Position numbers and translations under genes: made by a program. From assembly GCA_032164245.1 (NCBI GenBank), contig JAVMKO010000010.1, forward strand, positions 33,182,189-33,246,188: a stretch of DNA of 64,000 bases. Direction: 5' to 3'. The notes beneath the pieces were generated by a model. The model made no database searches and was not told the origin of the DNA. It saw only the letters and a list, made by a program, of their open reading frames with translations. Positions 36,301-45,281 of this stretch are shown here, one piece after another (position 1 is the first letter of the stretch; each line of letters starts with the position of its first letter). The DNA is from Sternotherus odoratus. Its lineage: Eukaryota; Chordata; Testudines; Kinosternidae.

Positions 36301-36806
36301 ATTTAATTCACTCCTGGGTATCAGTACTGAGAAACACCGACTCCAGGGCAGAGTTTTCCCTCATCAATACTTAAGGTATCTCAGTATTTTAGAAAGGAGT
36401 TGCAGTTGGCTATGGAGTCAAAGATTTAACAAGAGGCTCAGAAGTAAATAAACCCATTTACTTCCATATCAAGGACTTAGAATTTTGAAGCTATTAGCCA
36501 TGATCAGCATGTTGTCATCACCCAATTCTATCCCTGAAATCTGATTAGAGTCTAAGACAAGTACATCAAAGAATATGTCACCCAGCCATATATACCCACC
36601 CATTCCAGAACAGGTGCTTAGAAGAGAATCTCAGCCTCTGATTAAACCAGCTCTCACCTTCTAGACCGTGATCTCCTTGGAAGATCCCTTTGAGGCTGGT
36701 ATCGCAATCTTCCTTCATATTCTCTGCTGTGAGACCTCCTCCTCTTCCATTTGTGGCTCATGTAGGTCTCCTGCTCAGGGGATTGATATCTCTTGCAGTG
36801 ATGCAT
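20987..36806 (-). CDS. CLK3: CLK3, CDC2-like (LAMMER) kinase 3, complete
   Basis: A dual-specificity nuclear kinase that phosphorylates SR proteins and so controls alternative splicing. Twelve coding exons join with consistent phases to 1473 nt, that is 490 residues plus TGA, the usual length of the short vertebrate CLK3 isoform. Residues 1-150 are a basic Arg/Ser/His-rich region with many RS pairs. The kinase domain starts near Y153: glycine loop GEGTFGKV (160-167), VALK lysine K183, helix-C glutamate E198, catalytic HTDLKPEN with D280, DFG with D317, RHYRPPE (335-341), and the LAMMER signature as [12 protein letters not shown]. The protein ends NRDLSR, so it diverges from the mammalian tail as I know it. 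No stop, frameshift or missing catalytic residue is seen. It is transcribed from the CpG island near 39 kb and converges on EDC3. CLK1 or CLK2 is less likely given the length, the neighbour and the [11 protein letters not shown] segment. Confidence 0.96.
21390..21540 (-). mobile_element. CR1 LINE 3' fragment
   Basis: The segment contains tcaagcccagtatcctgtct and ccaatggcagcgcccc, the reverse complement of the CR1 3' region that also occurs at 26.58 kb in this window. It lies in the last CLK3 intron and ends before the splice acceptor. Confidence 0.75.
21772..21862 (-). CDS. CLK3: CLK3 exon 12
   Basis: A 91-nt exon that starts by completing the Arg codon of exon 11 and ends in phase 0 before gtagga. 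It reads [18 protein letters not shown] through QENCKPLR, a CLK-specific insert in the C-lobe. Confidence 0.96.
22150..22370 (-). mobile_element. MIR-like SINE
   Basis: The segment contains cccatttcacagatggg, gaagtgacttgcccaaggtc and a gaacccaggtcacctgactc-type box. These are characteristic of MIR/CORE-SINE tRNA-derived elements present in amniotes. It lies in CLK3 intron 11. Confidence 0.85.
22744..22823 (-). CDS. CLK3: CLK3 exon 11 with LAMMER motif
   Basis: An 80-nt exon between ctccgcag and gtaaga. It reads [19 protein letters not shown], with the LAMMER signature as [11 protein letters not shown], and ends with CG of an Arg codon. Confidence 0.97.
23114..23196 (-). CDS. CLK3: CLK3 exon 10
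   Basis: An 83-nt exon completing the Glu codon of exon 9. It reads [20 protein letters not shown] and then GFTLFQ, kinase subdomain IX with the DVWSIGC motif. Confidence 0.97.
23815..23944 (-). CDS. CLK3: CLK3 exon 9 with DFG and activation segment
   Basis: A 130-nt exon. It reads [20 protein letters not shown], then [20 protein letters not shown]. It supplies the Mg-binding DFG (D317) and the activation loop, and ends with G of a split Glu codon before gtgagt. Confidence 0.97.
24085..24215 (-). mobile_element. MIR-like fragment
   Basis: A weak match to the MIR body: caaagctctttaaccca, then a tgattggaaaggtcaggaatcgaatgcaggcctcctgact-like block resembling the B-box side of MIR. It is diverged and the borders are uncertain. 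Confidence 0.45.
24327..24421 (-). CDS. CLK3: CLK3 exon 8 with catalytic loop
   Basis: A 95-nt exon after cctctccgcag. It reads [19 protein letters not shown], with catalytic D280 in HTDLKPEN, and ends YNETK before gtaggt. Confidence 0.97.
25023..25189 (-). CDS. CLK3: CLK3 exon 7
   Basis: A 167-nt exon after ctgtccag. It reads [20 protein letters not shown], then [20 protein letters not shown] and YQLCHALR. Its first T completes a TAT codon (Tyr214), where I recall Phe in mammals. Confidence 0.96.
25775..25891 (-). CDS. CLK3: CLK3 exon 6 with ATP-binding lysine
   Basis: A 117-nt exon between ctctgcag and gtaagt. It reads [20 protein letters not shown], with lysine K183 in VALK and glutamate E198 of helix C. 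Confidence 0.97.
26549..27440 (-). mobile_element. CR1 LINE, 5'-truncated, RT C-terminus open
   Basis: A 259-codon open frame on the - strand (27355-26576) encodes the C-terminal part of a CR1 reverse-transcriptase protein. Visible blocks include [13 protein letters not shown] (the FADD catalytic motif), [40 protein letters not shown] and [17 protein letters not shown]. The 3' end at about 26549 is the CR1 tail seen elsewhere here. Upstream traces ([14 protein letters not shown] codons) reach about 27440, where homology stops, so the 5' end is lost. It is a dead retrotransposon copy in CLK3 intron 5. Confidence 0.95.
27545..27660 (+). mobile_element. SINE-like 3' fragment
   Basis: The block gagcaaggactgtctttg, a 14-base G run, then agcccctagcacaatggggt is the tail of an abundant reptile SINE-like repeat. 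A related block in reverse orientation lies at 14555-14730. Confidence 0.6.
28606..28672 (-). CDS. CLK3: CLK3 exon 5 with glycine loop
   Basis: A 67-nt exon after ctctcctag. It completes Tyr153 and reads [20 protein letters not shown], containing the nucleotide-binding glycine loop. Read in the wrong frame, as after exon 4 skipping, its seventh codon is TAG. Confidence 0.97.
28937..29030 (-). CDS. CLK3: CLK3 exon 4, frame-shifting cassette
   Basis: A 94-nt exon after gtgtgtgcag with donor gtacag. It reads [18 protein letters not shown] and [10 protein letters not shown], linking the RS region to the kinase. Its length is not a multiple of three, and its donor (gat|gtacag) is weak. CLK genes are known to regulate themselves by skipping the equivalent exon. 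Confidence 0.96.
29031..31275 (-). other. CLK3: CLK3 intron 3
   Basis: No exon is seen. It contains an A-rich tract near 30000 and a (CA)n microsatellite at 30277-30317. No interspersed repeat was recognised. Confidence 0.75.
30277..30317. repeat. (CA)n/(CG) microsatellite
   Basis: An alternating purine-pyrimidine tract beginning gcgcgcacacacgcgcgcac and continuing as pure CA. It is potentially Z-DNA-forming and likely polymorphic. Confidence 0.95.
31276..31489 (-). CDS. CLK3: CLK3 exon 3, RS-like region
   Basis: A 214-nt exon from a gatttgtaatgcag acceptor to a gtgagt donor. It reads [18 protein letters not shown], then [15 protein letters not shown] and a His/Arg/Lys-rich tail. It ends in phase 0 after SSASS. 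Confidence 0.96.
31803..32121. mobile_element. hAT-Charlie element resembling MER30
   Basis: It starts near catgggtgtccgatctt and ends cgggctggacaagcctg. The flanks carry the same 8-bp duplication gtctagag (31795-31802 and 32122-32129). The interior blocks cttgggccacacataaaata and tgggccgcatgcggcccg match, from memory, the non-autonomous hAT-Charlie family MER30 of primates. It contains a local duplication (see 31931-32006). The family name is recall, not a search result. Confidence 0.75.
31931..32006. repeat. 28-bp direct duplication inside the hAT element
   Basis: The block tgtacatatctaagtaataa plus aacttcat occurs at about 31931 and again at about 31980, 49 bp apart, with an intervening atgtacatattttacat. 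It lies in the middle of the element. Confidence 0.85.
32130..32448 (-). mobile_element. Second hAT element abutting the first
   Basis: Its ends are caagggttgacaagctttc and gcctacccctg, which are imperfect inverted termini. The interior has a poly-C run and the phrase tgccgccttcggcacctgtg. The left flank gtctagag is the right target duplication of the preceding element; the right flank is aactagag, 6 of 8 matching. Confidence 0.75.
32550..32640 (+). mobile_element. MIR-like fragment
   Basis: ttaaggcacagagagactaa followed by gtgatttgccaaggc resembles the conserved MIR core. It is short and diverged. Confidence 0.5.
32970..33100 (+). repeat. Fragment of the foldback repeat family
   Basis: Blocks agtatcagaggtatagccgtg, ttgcagatccagactgag, cttgtagcaccttatagact and gagatttcgtgggtt match the head and arm of the foldback repeat at 1691-2180. 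Only one arm is seen here. Confidence 0.7.
33150..33910. repeat. Unclassified repeat candidate
   Basis: The end block cactcctacttgggaattga and gcaatcactcaaagaag resembles, from memory, a sequence common in turtle assemblies. No terminal repeat, coding domain or target duplication was identified. Confidence 0.25.
35700..35830 (-). mobile_element. CR1 LINE 3' fragment
   Basis: actttaaggccagaagggac and catctagtctgacctcctgc are the reverse complement of the common CR1 3' terminus. Confidence 0.85.
36658..36806 (-). CDS. CLK3: CLK3 exon 2 with start codon
   Basis: The ATG at 36806-36804 lies directly after the acceptor ttatatccctag. The exon reads [20 protein letters not shown], the conserved CLK3 N-terminus, then basic RS-like sequence, and ends with AG of a split Ser codon before gtgaga. 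The start was chosen because it reproduces the known N-terminus. I saw no upstream in-frame extension joined to it, but a longer isoform using exon 1 cannot be excluded. Confidence 0.93.
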
Positions 36807-39016
36807 CTAGGGATATAAGGCACTTCAAGTAAAAACTGTCATTTCCTCTATGAGCAAACATGTCTAGTTTCCTAAACGCAGGTCCCCATCAACGTCTACA
36901 CAGAGCTCCAACATTCTCTGGAACTAACTGTTCACATTTTACCAACTTTTTGAAAGCCTCATACAGCTCACTGCATAGTAAGTGAAAAACATGAAAACAG
37001 AAACCATATTTGAAGAGCTGAAGGAAAGTCCCATAAAAGCTATCACCAGCAATATTAATAATTAGATGTTATAATTTTAAAAAGGCTTCACAAAGCAAGC
37101 AATGCATTTAACCAACACCCCAAAAACATTACAGGGACACCAGAACACCATCAACATAAAAAACACTTTTTCCTAAAAAGTTTCATACCCTCTTTTGTCA
37201 CAAACACCTAAAATTACTGTAACTGAAAGAGCTAGAAAAAACATTTCCCTGTATTTTTTCCACTTTACTTGCTCTATAATAAACTGTAATCCATTTCACC
37301 GTTTCCGCTGTATGCCAGTTAGTTTATCCTGTTTCACAAAAGCAATAGGGATGAGAGAGAACACACTGTTAAACAAGAAAAGTGATTGTAAAACTTCAGA
37401 AATTGGCAAGGAGACTCAAGAGAAGATGTAGGACTTGACACTATTTTAACATTTTAAAAACAGACTAAATTAAATAAGGTGTCTCTTTAATACAGAAGAG
37501 CACTAGTGCTCTGTAAAAAAGATAAATGACACCTAAATAATCAGACACAAAAGGGACGTGGATGGCTCAGTACCTGTAAGCAGATACAGAGCCTTTCACT
37601 TCTTGATCATAGTTAGAATCCAGTCTAATTTTATTCCAGGTGTGAAAAATCAGTACTTCCTAACAGCTTTTCACTGACATGCAAAATGGTGTTCTTACTC
37701 CAGCTTCTAGTGGACTGGAGACCTATTTGCAGAAAAAACAGATTTCAACTGTATCTGTTAGGGAATCTTCCACACACATGTATTCGACAGAAAAATGAGA
37801 TTTAAGAATGCAGTGGCCAGAGTAGAGATTGATTATCCAGTGTCCTCTGACACTGATTTTCTCTGCTCCAGTGCAAAGCAGCCACAAATCCTGGTTTAAA
37901 TGGCCTCAGGAGGATTCCCTGGCAGAAGGAAAGCCTCTAGTGGTATAAAGGAGTCATAGCAGTTTTTATGCCCCTTAGAAAGAGGCCTGGACAACCTGCA
38001 CGGTGATGTCAACCAAGCTGCTCAAAAATCCTTGTTGGTACTTCATGTAAGCCAGTAGCCTGAAGGCTACTCTAGCTTGGATCACCCTGGAGTGCCAGTT
38101 CCAGGATCAGGGAGCATCTGAGGACAGCTCAGCCTCTAAGTCCACAGGTGAACATTTCCCCTCCCTTCATCTGCTTGACTCCCCAATCTGTGTGTCCACT
38201 TCTCATTCTGCCAATCCAGCTAGACACAGAAACAAAACATCTCCCAAACCACTCTGCGACAAAGGGGTTTCCAGTTTCTGCTTTAACACAACCCAGTCGG
38301 AAGAACACGGTTGTTCCTCAATGCATATATTACAAGGAGGTACACTTGGTCATTATCTGAGAGCTGTAAAAAAGGACTTTGGTCTCTTTGCACCCTACAT
38401 GCGATCACAGTAATGAAGATTTTTAAATGGACATAGCTGACAATTCAAAATTAAAACACTCCTATCCCGCCCAATTCAATAATATTTCTACAACATCCTC
38501 ATCAACACTTTCCAAATCCGGGGCTCAGCTGTGAAAACACTTGTAAATTTCCAACCCCCTCCCATCTCACGGGAGCCAGCAGAGGAATTGGTTCCAGACA
38601 CACACCCTACAGCATAAAGAAAGCAGGCCCAGAGGCGGGGGCGGGGATGGGGGGCGCCCCTGGACCCTCGGGGAGTTAGGGGGGCAGTCCGAGCGATGGG
38701 GGACCGGGGCACGGGGCGCCCCCGGACTCTCGGGTTTATTGGGGGGTCAGCCCCAGAGCCGGGGGCGCCCCGGGACCCTCGGTGGTGGGAGTCAGCCCGA
38801 GAGGCGGGGGACAGGGAGGGGGCACCCCGGGACGATCGGGGGGGTCAGGCCGAGAGGCGGGGAAGGGCCGCGGAGGGACGCGCGTCTCCGCCCTCAGACC
38901 CGTCCCGTGCCCCATCCGGGTCTCTACCCCTCCCCCACTCCGAGTTCCCGGATGTTGCGGCTCCGCTCGCGCTCCCCACCTCAGGGGGCTATCGCGGCCG
39001 GGCCCCCCGCACTCAC
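36807..39016 (-). other. CLK3: CLK3 intron 1
   Basis: It runs between the non-coding first exon donor in the CpG island and the coding exon 2. No repeat or exon is recognised. The last part (38.6-39.0 kb) is GC-rich and belongs to the CpG island. Confidence 0.65.
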
Positions 39017-39350
39017 CGTCCCGCACCCCCTCAGAGCTGCGCTCGGTGGGTCCGCTCAGGCCCTGCGCCGCCACCGCTGCTGCTGCTTCCGCTTCCGGCT
39101 AGGCCTGCGGCGCGAGCGAACACCCCGCAGCTACCTCCTCCAACCACGACACGAGCTGCGCGCGCAGCGCCTTCCTGCTGACACTCCGTCACGTCGGCAA
39201 GAGCGGCTCTTCCGCGCCCTACCTACGCTGCTGGTTCCTCTAGCCAGGCGCTCTATGCTCCTGGAGGACTCCTTTGCGGAAACCCCGTTCTTCCCGGGGC
39301 ACGTGGCGGCCGGGCTTGGCGTACAACGGGGCTCCTCTGTAGCGTGTCCG
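38600..39350. promoter_or_regulatory. CLK3: CpG island, CLK3 promoter region
   Basis: Dense CpG and G+C in a locus that is otherwise AT-moderate. On the - strand, a good donor cg|gtgagt at 39017/39016 would end a non-coding exon 1. Candidate sites include ETS-like gcttccg/cttccggc at about 39086-39100, an NRF1-like gcgcgcgcag near 39157 and a CRE-like cgtcacgtcgg near 39188. TSS position is not determined; no TATA box is evident. Confidence 0.8.
39017..39120 (-). other. CLK3: Candidate non-coding CLK3 exon 1
   Basis: The - strand sequence ahead of the donor at 39017 is a GCGGCGG-rich 5' UTR-like segment. The 5' limit is a guess; CAGE or RNA-seq would set it. Confidence 0.5.
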
Positions 39351-39521
39351 CGCAGAGCCCCGGGTATTGCATTTGCTTTCCCTGGGTAACAGCCATGATT
39401 GAGTTGTATTTATTGCCGGGGATCGCTTGGCACAAGCCCAGCCCCTGCCATGGCCCCTCCATGCCCACCCGCCTTCTGGAGCGCTCCCTCGCCTTTAGCC
39501 ACAACCCGGCTGCGGGAGCAA

Positions 39522-39622
39522 CAGAGAGTCCCGTGGCACTTTAAAGTATTGAAGCATAAGCTTTCCTGCGCTAATACCCACTTCGTGGGATGCAAGCAGT
39601 GGAACTATCCAGAGGCAGGAAG
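39522..39622 (+). repeat. Foldback-family fragment
   Basis: cccgtggcactttaaagtat, gaagcataagctttcctgcg and aatacccacttcgtgggatg match one arm of the 1691-2180 foldback. Confidence 0.8.
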
Positions 39623-40922
39623 TAACCCTGCTGCAGGGTTAACTGCACCGCACAGGCGTGCCTGGCTGCGGAGTGACACGTCTTAGGGAAAGGCCCTGTA
39701 GCACTGGATCCTAAGCGTTTCACCTGCAGGGAGGAGCTTGCAGGAGCCGGATCATCTCTCTGTGGAATTTTTAAGAGACCCTCTAGAATTGTGTATCGGG
39801 GATAGAATTCTCTCCTAAAGCCGCAGGGTGGTTTAAAATTCCATGCAAAGGGAATCATCTATACTAAAGGGACTCCAGTAACCCCCTATCTAACCTACTG
39901 GAAAAAAAAAACAAAAGATTTTTCAGTTGCTACAGTTTCTCACCAGTACCCTGCCAATTTTGGGCCTAGATCTTCTCTTCCCAAGGGATTCAAGAAGGAG
40001 GATTCCCTCGCCTTGTCCTTTCAAGGTCTCCCTCTCCCCATATACAGGCAAGGATGGTGGGTCCCCAGGATTCAGAGCATCTGCAGGCTACTGGGTGTCG
40101 ACAACTTCTATGTCCCCCAACTTCTGCTTTTGCCATGACTTTATCCTGCAATTGTTTCCCTGAACTCCCCTGATCCGTGAATGGGATTAATAAAGAATCC
40201 TAAGCATTTATATTACAGTATCTAATGCTTGAGATAGAAACTTCTTTTCTATACATTGAAATGAATGTTATATTCTAGCCCAGGGTGGCAATGTTTGGGT
40301 CACAAACTGCTGGAGAATGATTGTTTGGTTTTCTAAGGGAATTGATAAGATCATGGAAATGTTGCTATTGACCTTTTGTTTTGTAAAATCTTGTGTTTAC
40401 AAAGGACTAAATTTGGGGTACTTTGTGACCAGACAAGACCCCTCGATGGAAAAATAACAATATTTGAGTTGGAATTCTCTCTTCCTGGCCTCCAGGTTGG
40501 TTATTGCTCAGTATTGAAAGGAGTTTTCCTCCTTTGCTTGCTGTAGGGCATTGGAAAACATGGGAGGTCAGTATCCTAAGAATATAAAGGCAGAGAAGCT
40601 GACTCTGCAACAATGGAGAGAACCACGTAGGTCAGTGTGTGTGTATTTGGTGAAGTGCTGTGTGCATGTTGGAAGTCTCTGGAGAGGAATACAGCACCTC
40701 TAGCAGGTTTGGGCATGTCCTTTGGGGCTTAAGCACATGGTATGTGGTACCATCTAATTATGCAGTCCAAGAGTAGTATTCCTTTTAGTCGTGTGCACTG
40801 CTACTTGCACACTTCTGCATATATTCTTAACAATTCACTCATGTTAACCATTTAAAATGGCTTCAGAAGTATGTTTATGACTTCCAAATTCTGTTAATTC
40901 ATCTAGATCCTATTCCTTAAAG

Positions 40923-41288
40923 CAGAGCTGGGCATACTATGGCCTGCGGGCCCATTTTGCCTGGCCCCCAAACTCCCAGCCAGGGAGGCTACCCGGGCTG
41001 CCACAGCTCACCATGCTGCCAGTGCTCTGGCCTGTTGCTCAGCTGTGAGCTCCTGCTGCTCTGAGCAGCATGGTAAAGAGGTGGGGCAGGGGATCCCAGG
41101 GGCAGGCAGGGGACAAGGAGCAGAGAGGGTTGAATGGGTCAAGGTTCTGGGTCAGAGGATGGGAAGTGGGAGGGGGTCAGATGGGGGCAGGGGCCAGGCT
41201 GTTTGTGGAGGCAGTCTTCTCTACCCAGCCCTCTATACAGATTTGCAACCCTGATGTGGCTCTCTGGCCAAAAAGTTTGCCCACCCCA
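40923..41288. mobile_element. hAT-type element with 8-bp target duplications
   Basis: Flanked by perfect ccttaaag copies at 40915-40922 and 41289-41296. The ends are cagagctgggcatac and aaaagtttgcccacccca, which are imperfect inverted termini. No coding capacity. Confidence 0.85.
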
Positions 41289-41501
41289 CCTTAAAGGCTC
41301 TTAGGGAGAAACAGAGCCAGAATTTGGCTGAGTGTGGAGCTAAAGAGAGACAAGAACTCTTAAGTAAATTTGGATTCCAGTTCTTCCCCTAACTCATTGT
41401 GTGACCTTGGGCAAGTCACTCAACCTAAGTGTCCAAATCGGAAACATAGAGATCATTGGCCAAATGAATTCCTGGCGTAATTCTGCTTAAGTCAGTTAAA
41501 T

Positions 41502-42075
41502 CAGTGGCTCTCAACCTTTCCAGACTACTGCACCCCACTCAGGAGTCTGATTTGTCTCGTGTACTCCCAACCTTCACCTCACTTAAAAACTATTTGCTTA
41601 CAAAATCAGACATAAAAATACAAAAGTGTCACAGCACACAGTTATTGAAAAAATGTGTACTTTCTCGTTTTTGCTATATAATTATAAAATACATCGACTG
41701 GAATAAAAAAATTTTACTCACATTTCAGAGTATAGTATCTAGATGGGGGGGAAATAGCTCAGTGGTTTGAGCATTGGCCTGCTAAACCCAGGGTTGTGAG
41801 CTCAATCCTGGGGGGGGATTTAGAGATATGGGGGAAAAAATAGAGATTGGTCCTGCTTTGAGCAGGGGGGTGGACTTCACTAGATGATCTCCTTGGGTTC
41901 CTTCCAACTCTGAAATTCTATGATTCTATAGCAGTATAAACACATCATTGTCCATACAAAATTTTACTTTGTACAACTTTGCTAGTGCTTTTTATATAGC
42001 CTGTTGTAAAACTAGGCAAATAGCTAGGTGATTTGATGTAGTCCCAGAAGACCTCAGCGTACCCCCAGGAATACT
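41502..42075 (+). mobile_element. hAT-type element split by a SINE
   Basis: It starts cagtggctctcaacctttcc, a Charlie-like terminus, continues to 41744, and resumes at 41931 with gcagtataaacacatcattg. The segment agacctcagcgtacccccag near 42050 is its right part. The exact right terminus is degraded. No coding domain. Confidence 0.7.
41745..41930 (+). mobile_element. tRNA-derived SINE with CR1-like tail (Cry I type)
   Basis: It has an A-box-like tagctcagtggtttgagc near 41756 and a B-box-like ggttgtgagctcaatcc near 41793, a tRNA-unrelated middle (tgagcagggg, cactagatgatctcc), and a CR1-type 3' tail ccttccaactctgaaattct ending attctatgattctata. This structure defines the turtle Cry I family, which is mobilised by CR1 machinery. 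It is inserted in a hAT element. Confidence 0.9.
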
Positions 42076-43439
42076 GCCACCGTTAGCTGGGCTGTGTTAT
42101 TTGTTTTAGCATGTCTGCAATGAAGAGCTGTTCAGTGAACTCCCTGGGAGTTGTTCTGTTGAGTTGTCTAAAAACAGTCCCAGTTTGCTTTTTCTGTGAT
42201 GGGAACCCTTAATCGGGCTGTTATGGGGAGCATGTGGGTGTATGTGCATGTGTGGTCACTGAGCAAGATTCATCCCTGGTCCAGAGACAGAGAAGGGCCT
42301 ACTGTCTCCTTTATTCAGGACCTGCCAAGGGCACGTTTGGCTCCTGATGCAGGCTAGGGTGGCTCTAAGCTGCTCTAATTTGCCTGCTGCATGGTTGCAA
42401 AATCGTTGGAGTGCAGCACCGTCCCCCCACCTGCTATGAAATGCTCCAGCACACCCTGCCCCCATTCTAAAATGTTCCCTTCACTGGGGCCCACTGCAAT
42501 GCATGTAGGTGAACCACCCCCCTCACCTGCTCTAAAATGCCCCACCCCCCACTGCCCTCAAAATGCCTCCTGTGCTGAGGCTTCCTGCAGCATGGGGGAG
42601 AAGCGGGGGAAGAGCCAGTTCTGCAGCCTCCTGTGCCATGGGAATGCCTTGGGTGGGGGCTTACAGTCCGTGTGCTCGCTTACCTCTGGTTACTCAGTGT
42701 TGCCAACCTTCGTGATCTGATCATGAGCCTCACAATATTTGGTGTTTTCTTTGAAGCCCCAGCTCCTGGAGTCATGTGAGTATGACACTCAGCTTTCATT
42801 TTTATATATAGCTTTTCGCCTTCATGGTTGCAGAGAAGAGCTTGAAATGTCTCAAAGAAAAATAAAAAGAACCTAACGTATTTTTTTTTTAAATCTCATA
42901 TTTTTGCGGCCTGACTCATGAGTTTGAATGTGGAGGGTTGGCAACTTTTATCCCTGGATCTGACAATCCCTGGCATGGCTGGTTTTCCAGCATTCAGAGA
43001 AGGGCTGGATTCCCAGCCCTCTTTCCCCCTTTGAGTGCAAACATGAGTGTCAATGAAAAGCTAATAAAGGGATCAGTGGTTTCTGCTATTAATAGCCGGT
43101 GAGTCACGTATGGTATGTAAAAGAGATTTGATGGACATTTTGGGAGGTAGTTGTTGCTGGAAGGCTTGTGCGGGCTGTGGAGAATGTGGAGTGCTAGGTA
43201 AATGGTGTCTGTAAAGGGATGTATAGAATGAGTGGCAGGTGAAGAGGCAGCGCACCTGTAGCTGCAAATGAACTAAGAGAGGATTGAAAGAAAACTGCCA
43301 CATAAGAGATACAATTTGCTACCCGTTGCATTTCGTTATCAAGAAGAGTAAATTGCTCAACGGAGATTTTGAGCTATTTAAATAGAATCTTTAAAATAAT
43401 TAAAAACCAAATAGGAAGTTGCCATCTTTCCCGGCTTCG

Positions 43440-43570
43440 CCACTGTCCTGTGGTGTGGCCTTGGGCAAGTCACTTTCTGTCTCAGTGCCTGTTTTCCCTC
43501 TAGTTAGACTGGAAGTTCTTTGGGGCAGTATTATTATTTTTTTTTTACATCTGAGCACTTTGCCAGTCAT
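43440..43570 (+). mobile_element. MIR-like fragment
   Basis: tggccttgggcaagtcactt and the later ctgagcactttgcc fit a reversed MIR core; there is a T-run inside. A shorter relative, gtgaccttgggcaagtcact, lies near 41401. Confidence 0.55.
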
Positions 43571-43753
43571 AAGTTCAAGGCTAGCTCAAGTTTCTTTGTT
43601 TTAACAAGACAGTTACTGAGCCAGAGAAATGAGGTTGGCTTTTTGTTCTGAAAGCAGAGTTCAGTTGTGGAGGAGGGTTTTGGCTGGGGATCAGCTGGTT
43701 GGTTACAAATTCATTGGCTGTGGCGACCCTCACCCCACACTACTATCCTGGAT

Positions 43754-43833
43754 GGAGACCCTGAATAGCCCAGCTCCCTCACATGGGATCGCTGGAGACC
43801 CTGAATAGCCCAGCTCCCTCACATGGGATCGCT
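43754..43833. repeat. Exact 40-bp tandem duplication
   Basis: Two identical copies (43754-43793 and 43794-43833) beginning ggagaccctgaatagccc and ending cacatgggatcgct, followed by a C-run near 43840. Confidence 0.97.
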
Positions 43834-44049
43834 GCTGCATCCCCCCCCCCCCCCGATTCCACTGTCCCCAGGGCCAAGGATGGAAGTGGGGGGGGGCAGG
43901 ACTGGGGCAATTTTACTTTCATTCCCATGGAAGTGCTGAGCATAGAGTGAGGGGGCAGTGGCAGGAGCGGGGCCCAGGGGTGTGTGGGGAAGCGTGGGTC
44001 TGCTGCGGCTGGTGAGTAACTCTGCCAGGCACCCCTGCCGTTCCCCCAG

Positions 44050-44271
44050 CCTACAGCCGCCTACGCTTCACAATCCGAGCCAGTTTATCAGGAGAGGGGG
44101 AACAGGCACTTTGAAGCTTGTTGCCATCTCGGTTGCCGTGGCAGCAGCAGTCCTGTGTTTCCTGACATGGGAAGAGGTGGTGCGTACAGCAGCTGAGCTG
44201 AACGAAGAGACGCCCAGGAGATTCAATCGGTCAGGGTCCCCGAGGCCCTGCAGGGAGACTCGCGGATGGGT
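44050..44271 (+). other. Possible 5' non-coding exon of the coiled-coil gene
   Basis: A ccgttcccccag acceptor-like site near 44050 and a strong donor gcggatgg|gtaagt at 44271 bound a GC-rich segment upstream of the first clear coding exon. No convincing coding frame connects to that exon. RNA evidence is needed. Confidence 0.2.
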
Positions 44272-45281
44272 AAGTCACTTACCAGCATTCTGCTTGCACT
44301 CTCACCAGCGCCTGCCTTTCTCCTGGCCAGAGCTTGGAGCAGAGGGCGCAGCCACTTCCCGGTCACTAGGGCTTGGTCTTTTCCTACCACACACCCTCTG
44401 TTCGCAAATGCAGGGCGTTGCAAATAGAGAGGGGGGTCCAGTGTGGAGCTATAGGGCCAGCTGGGGGCAAAGGTTCCTCCTTCGGACTCTCCCCATGCTG
44501 GGAACTGACGTTGCCAAGGAACCACCGAGCCGTATCTGCCCACTCTTGTTCTACCTCCAAGTCCACGGTCAGAGCCTCCCGCCTCCCTCTGCAGCATCGT
44601 TGCCTCCACAGGGATGTTTTGCTCTGGGATTGACTAGGTGGGCTCTGTGACTGGTAGGGGAGAATGGCCTGCAGCCTTGCGAGTGAGGTGGGATATGGGT
44701 GCTCCTGGTTCTGAGCTTGTTCGGGGAGTCTGTGGGCTATGCTGTGCTCAGCGCTATGACATCTGAGAGAAAATACTAAGAGTTCTCAATGGCCTTCACC
44801 TCCAGTGGGGCTACCAGCACAGTCCAGGGGAGAGGATGGGGTTGCAAGCCTCCTCCCGTTCCCTCTCTCCAGTGCCCTGACCATACCGATCTGCCCAGCC
44901 GATTGCAGCCAGAGGATCTGCCCCATAGCGCAGGGTGCCAATTCGCACGGCACCCTGGGAAATGGAACTGAGGAGTCTGGGATGTGCTTGGAGGTGGCGC
45001 AGTAGTGAGTGACACTGCAGGGTGAGGTATCCCCTACGAATTCCGTCCTTGGCTAGCCACTGATTCTTCCTTTTGCTGCCCTTGGTGACAGGCCTCTGGG
45101 ACTCCACGCCACAGCTGGATTGCACGTCCCCTGCATGCCATAGATCTGGATCTGTGAGATTCCCCTTGGAAGCTCCAGGGAAAGTGCAGCATGTGAAGCA
45201 AACGTCAGTGCCTGAGACTCAGCTGCACTGATGACCCTTCAAGGGAGGGCACCCCCCCGCCCTCATACCACTGAGCCATAA

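Larger units (their letters stand above)
31490..36657 (-). other. CLK3: CLK3 intron 2
   Basis: A long intron with two abutting hAT elements (31803-32448), a MIR-like scrap (32550-32640), a foldback-family fragment (32970-33100), an unclassified repeat candidate (33150-33910) and a CR1 tail (35700-35830). The stretches 33920-35690 and 35840-36650 show nothing I recognise. Confidence 0.75.
39351..45281. other. Intergenic region between CLK3 and the coiled-coil gene
   Basis: It holds a foldback fragment (39522-39622), two hAT elements (40923-41288, 41502-42075) with a nested SINE, a MIR-like scrap near 43440-43570, and a 40-bp tandem duplication (43754-43833). The stretches 39630-40920 and 42080-43430 show nothing else I recognise. 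The promoter or 5' non-coding exons of the + strand gene should lie here. Confidence 0.6.

Noticed and set aside
38696..39389. Long overlapping open frames on both strands in the GC-rich region
   Set aside because: They result from low stop-codon density in the CpG island; the proteins are Pro/Arg/Gly-rich without domains, and a splice donor for CLK3 exon 1 lies inside.
41745..41820. tRNA gene
   Set aside because: A- and B-box-like blocks are present, but no cloverleaf is complete and the sequence continues into a SINE body with a CR1-type tail.
43958..44650. 230-codon open frame on the + strand with a hydrophobic stretch
   Set aside because: A possible membrane segment (VAISVAVAAAVLCFLTW) is present, but no splice junction links it to the downstream exons in frame. 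It is kept only as a possible non-coding exon.
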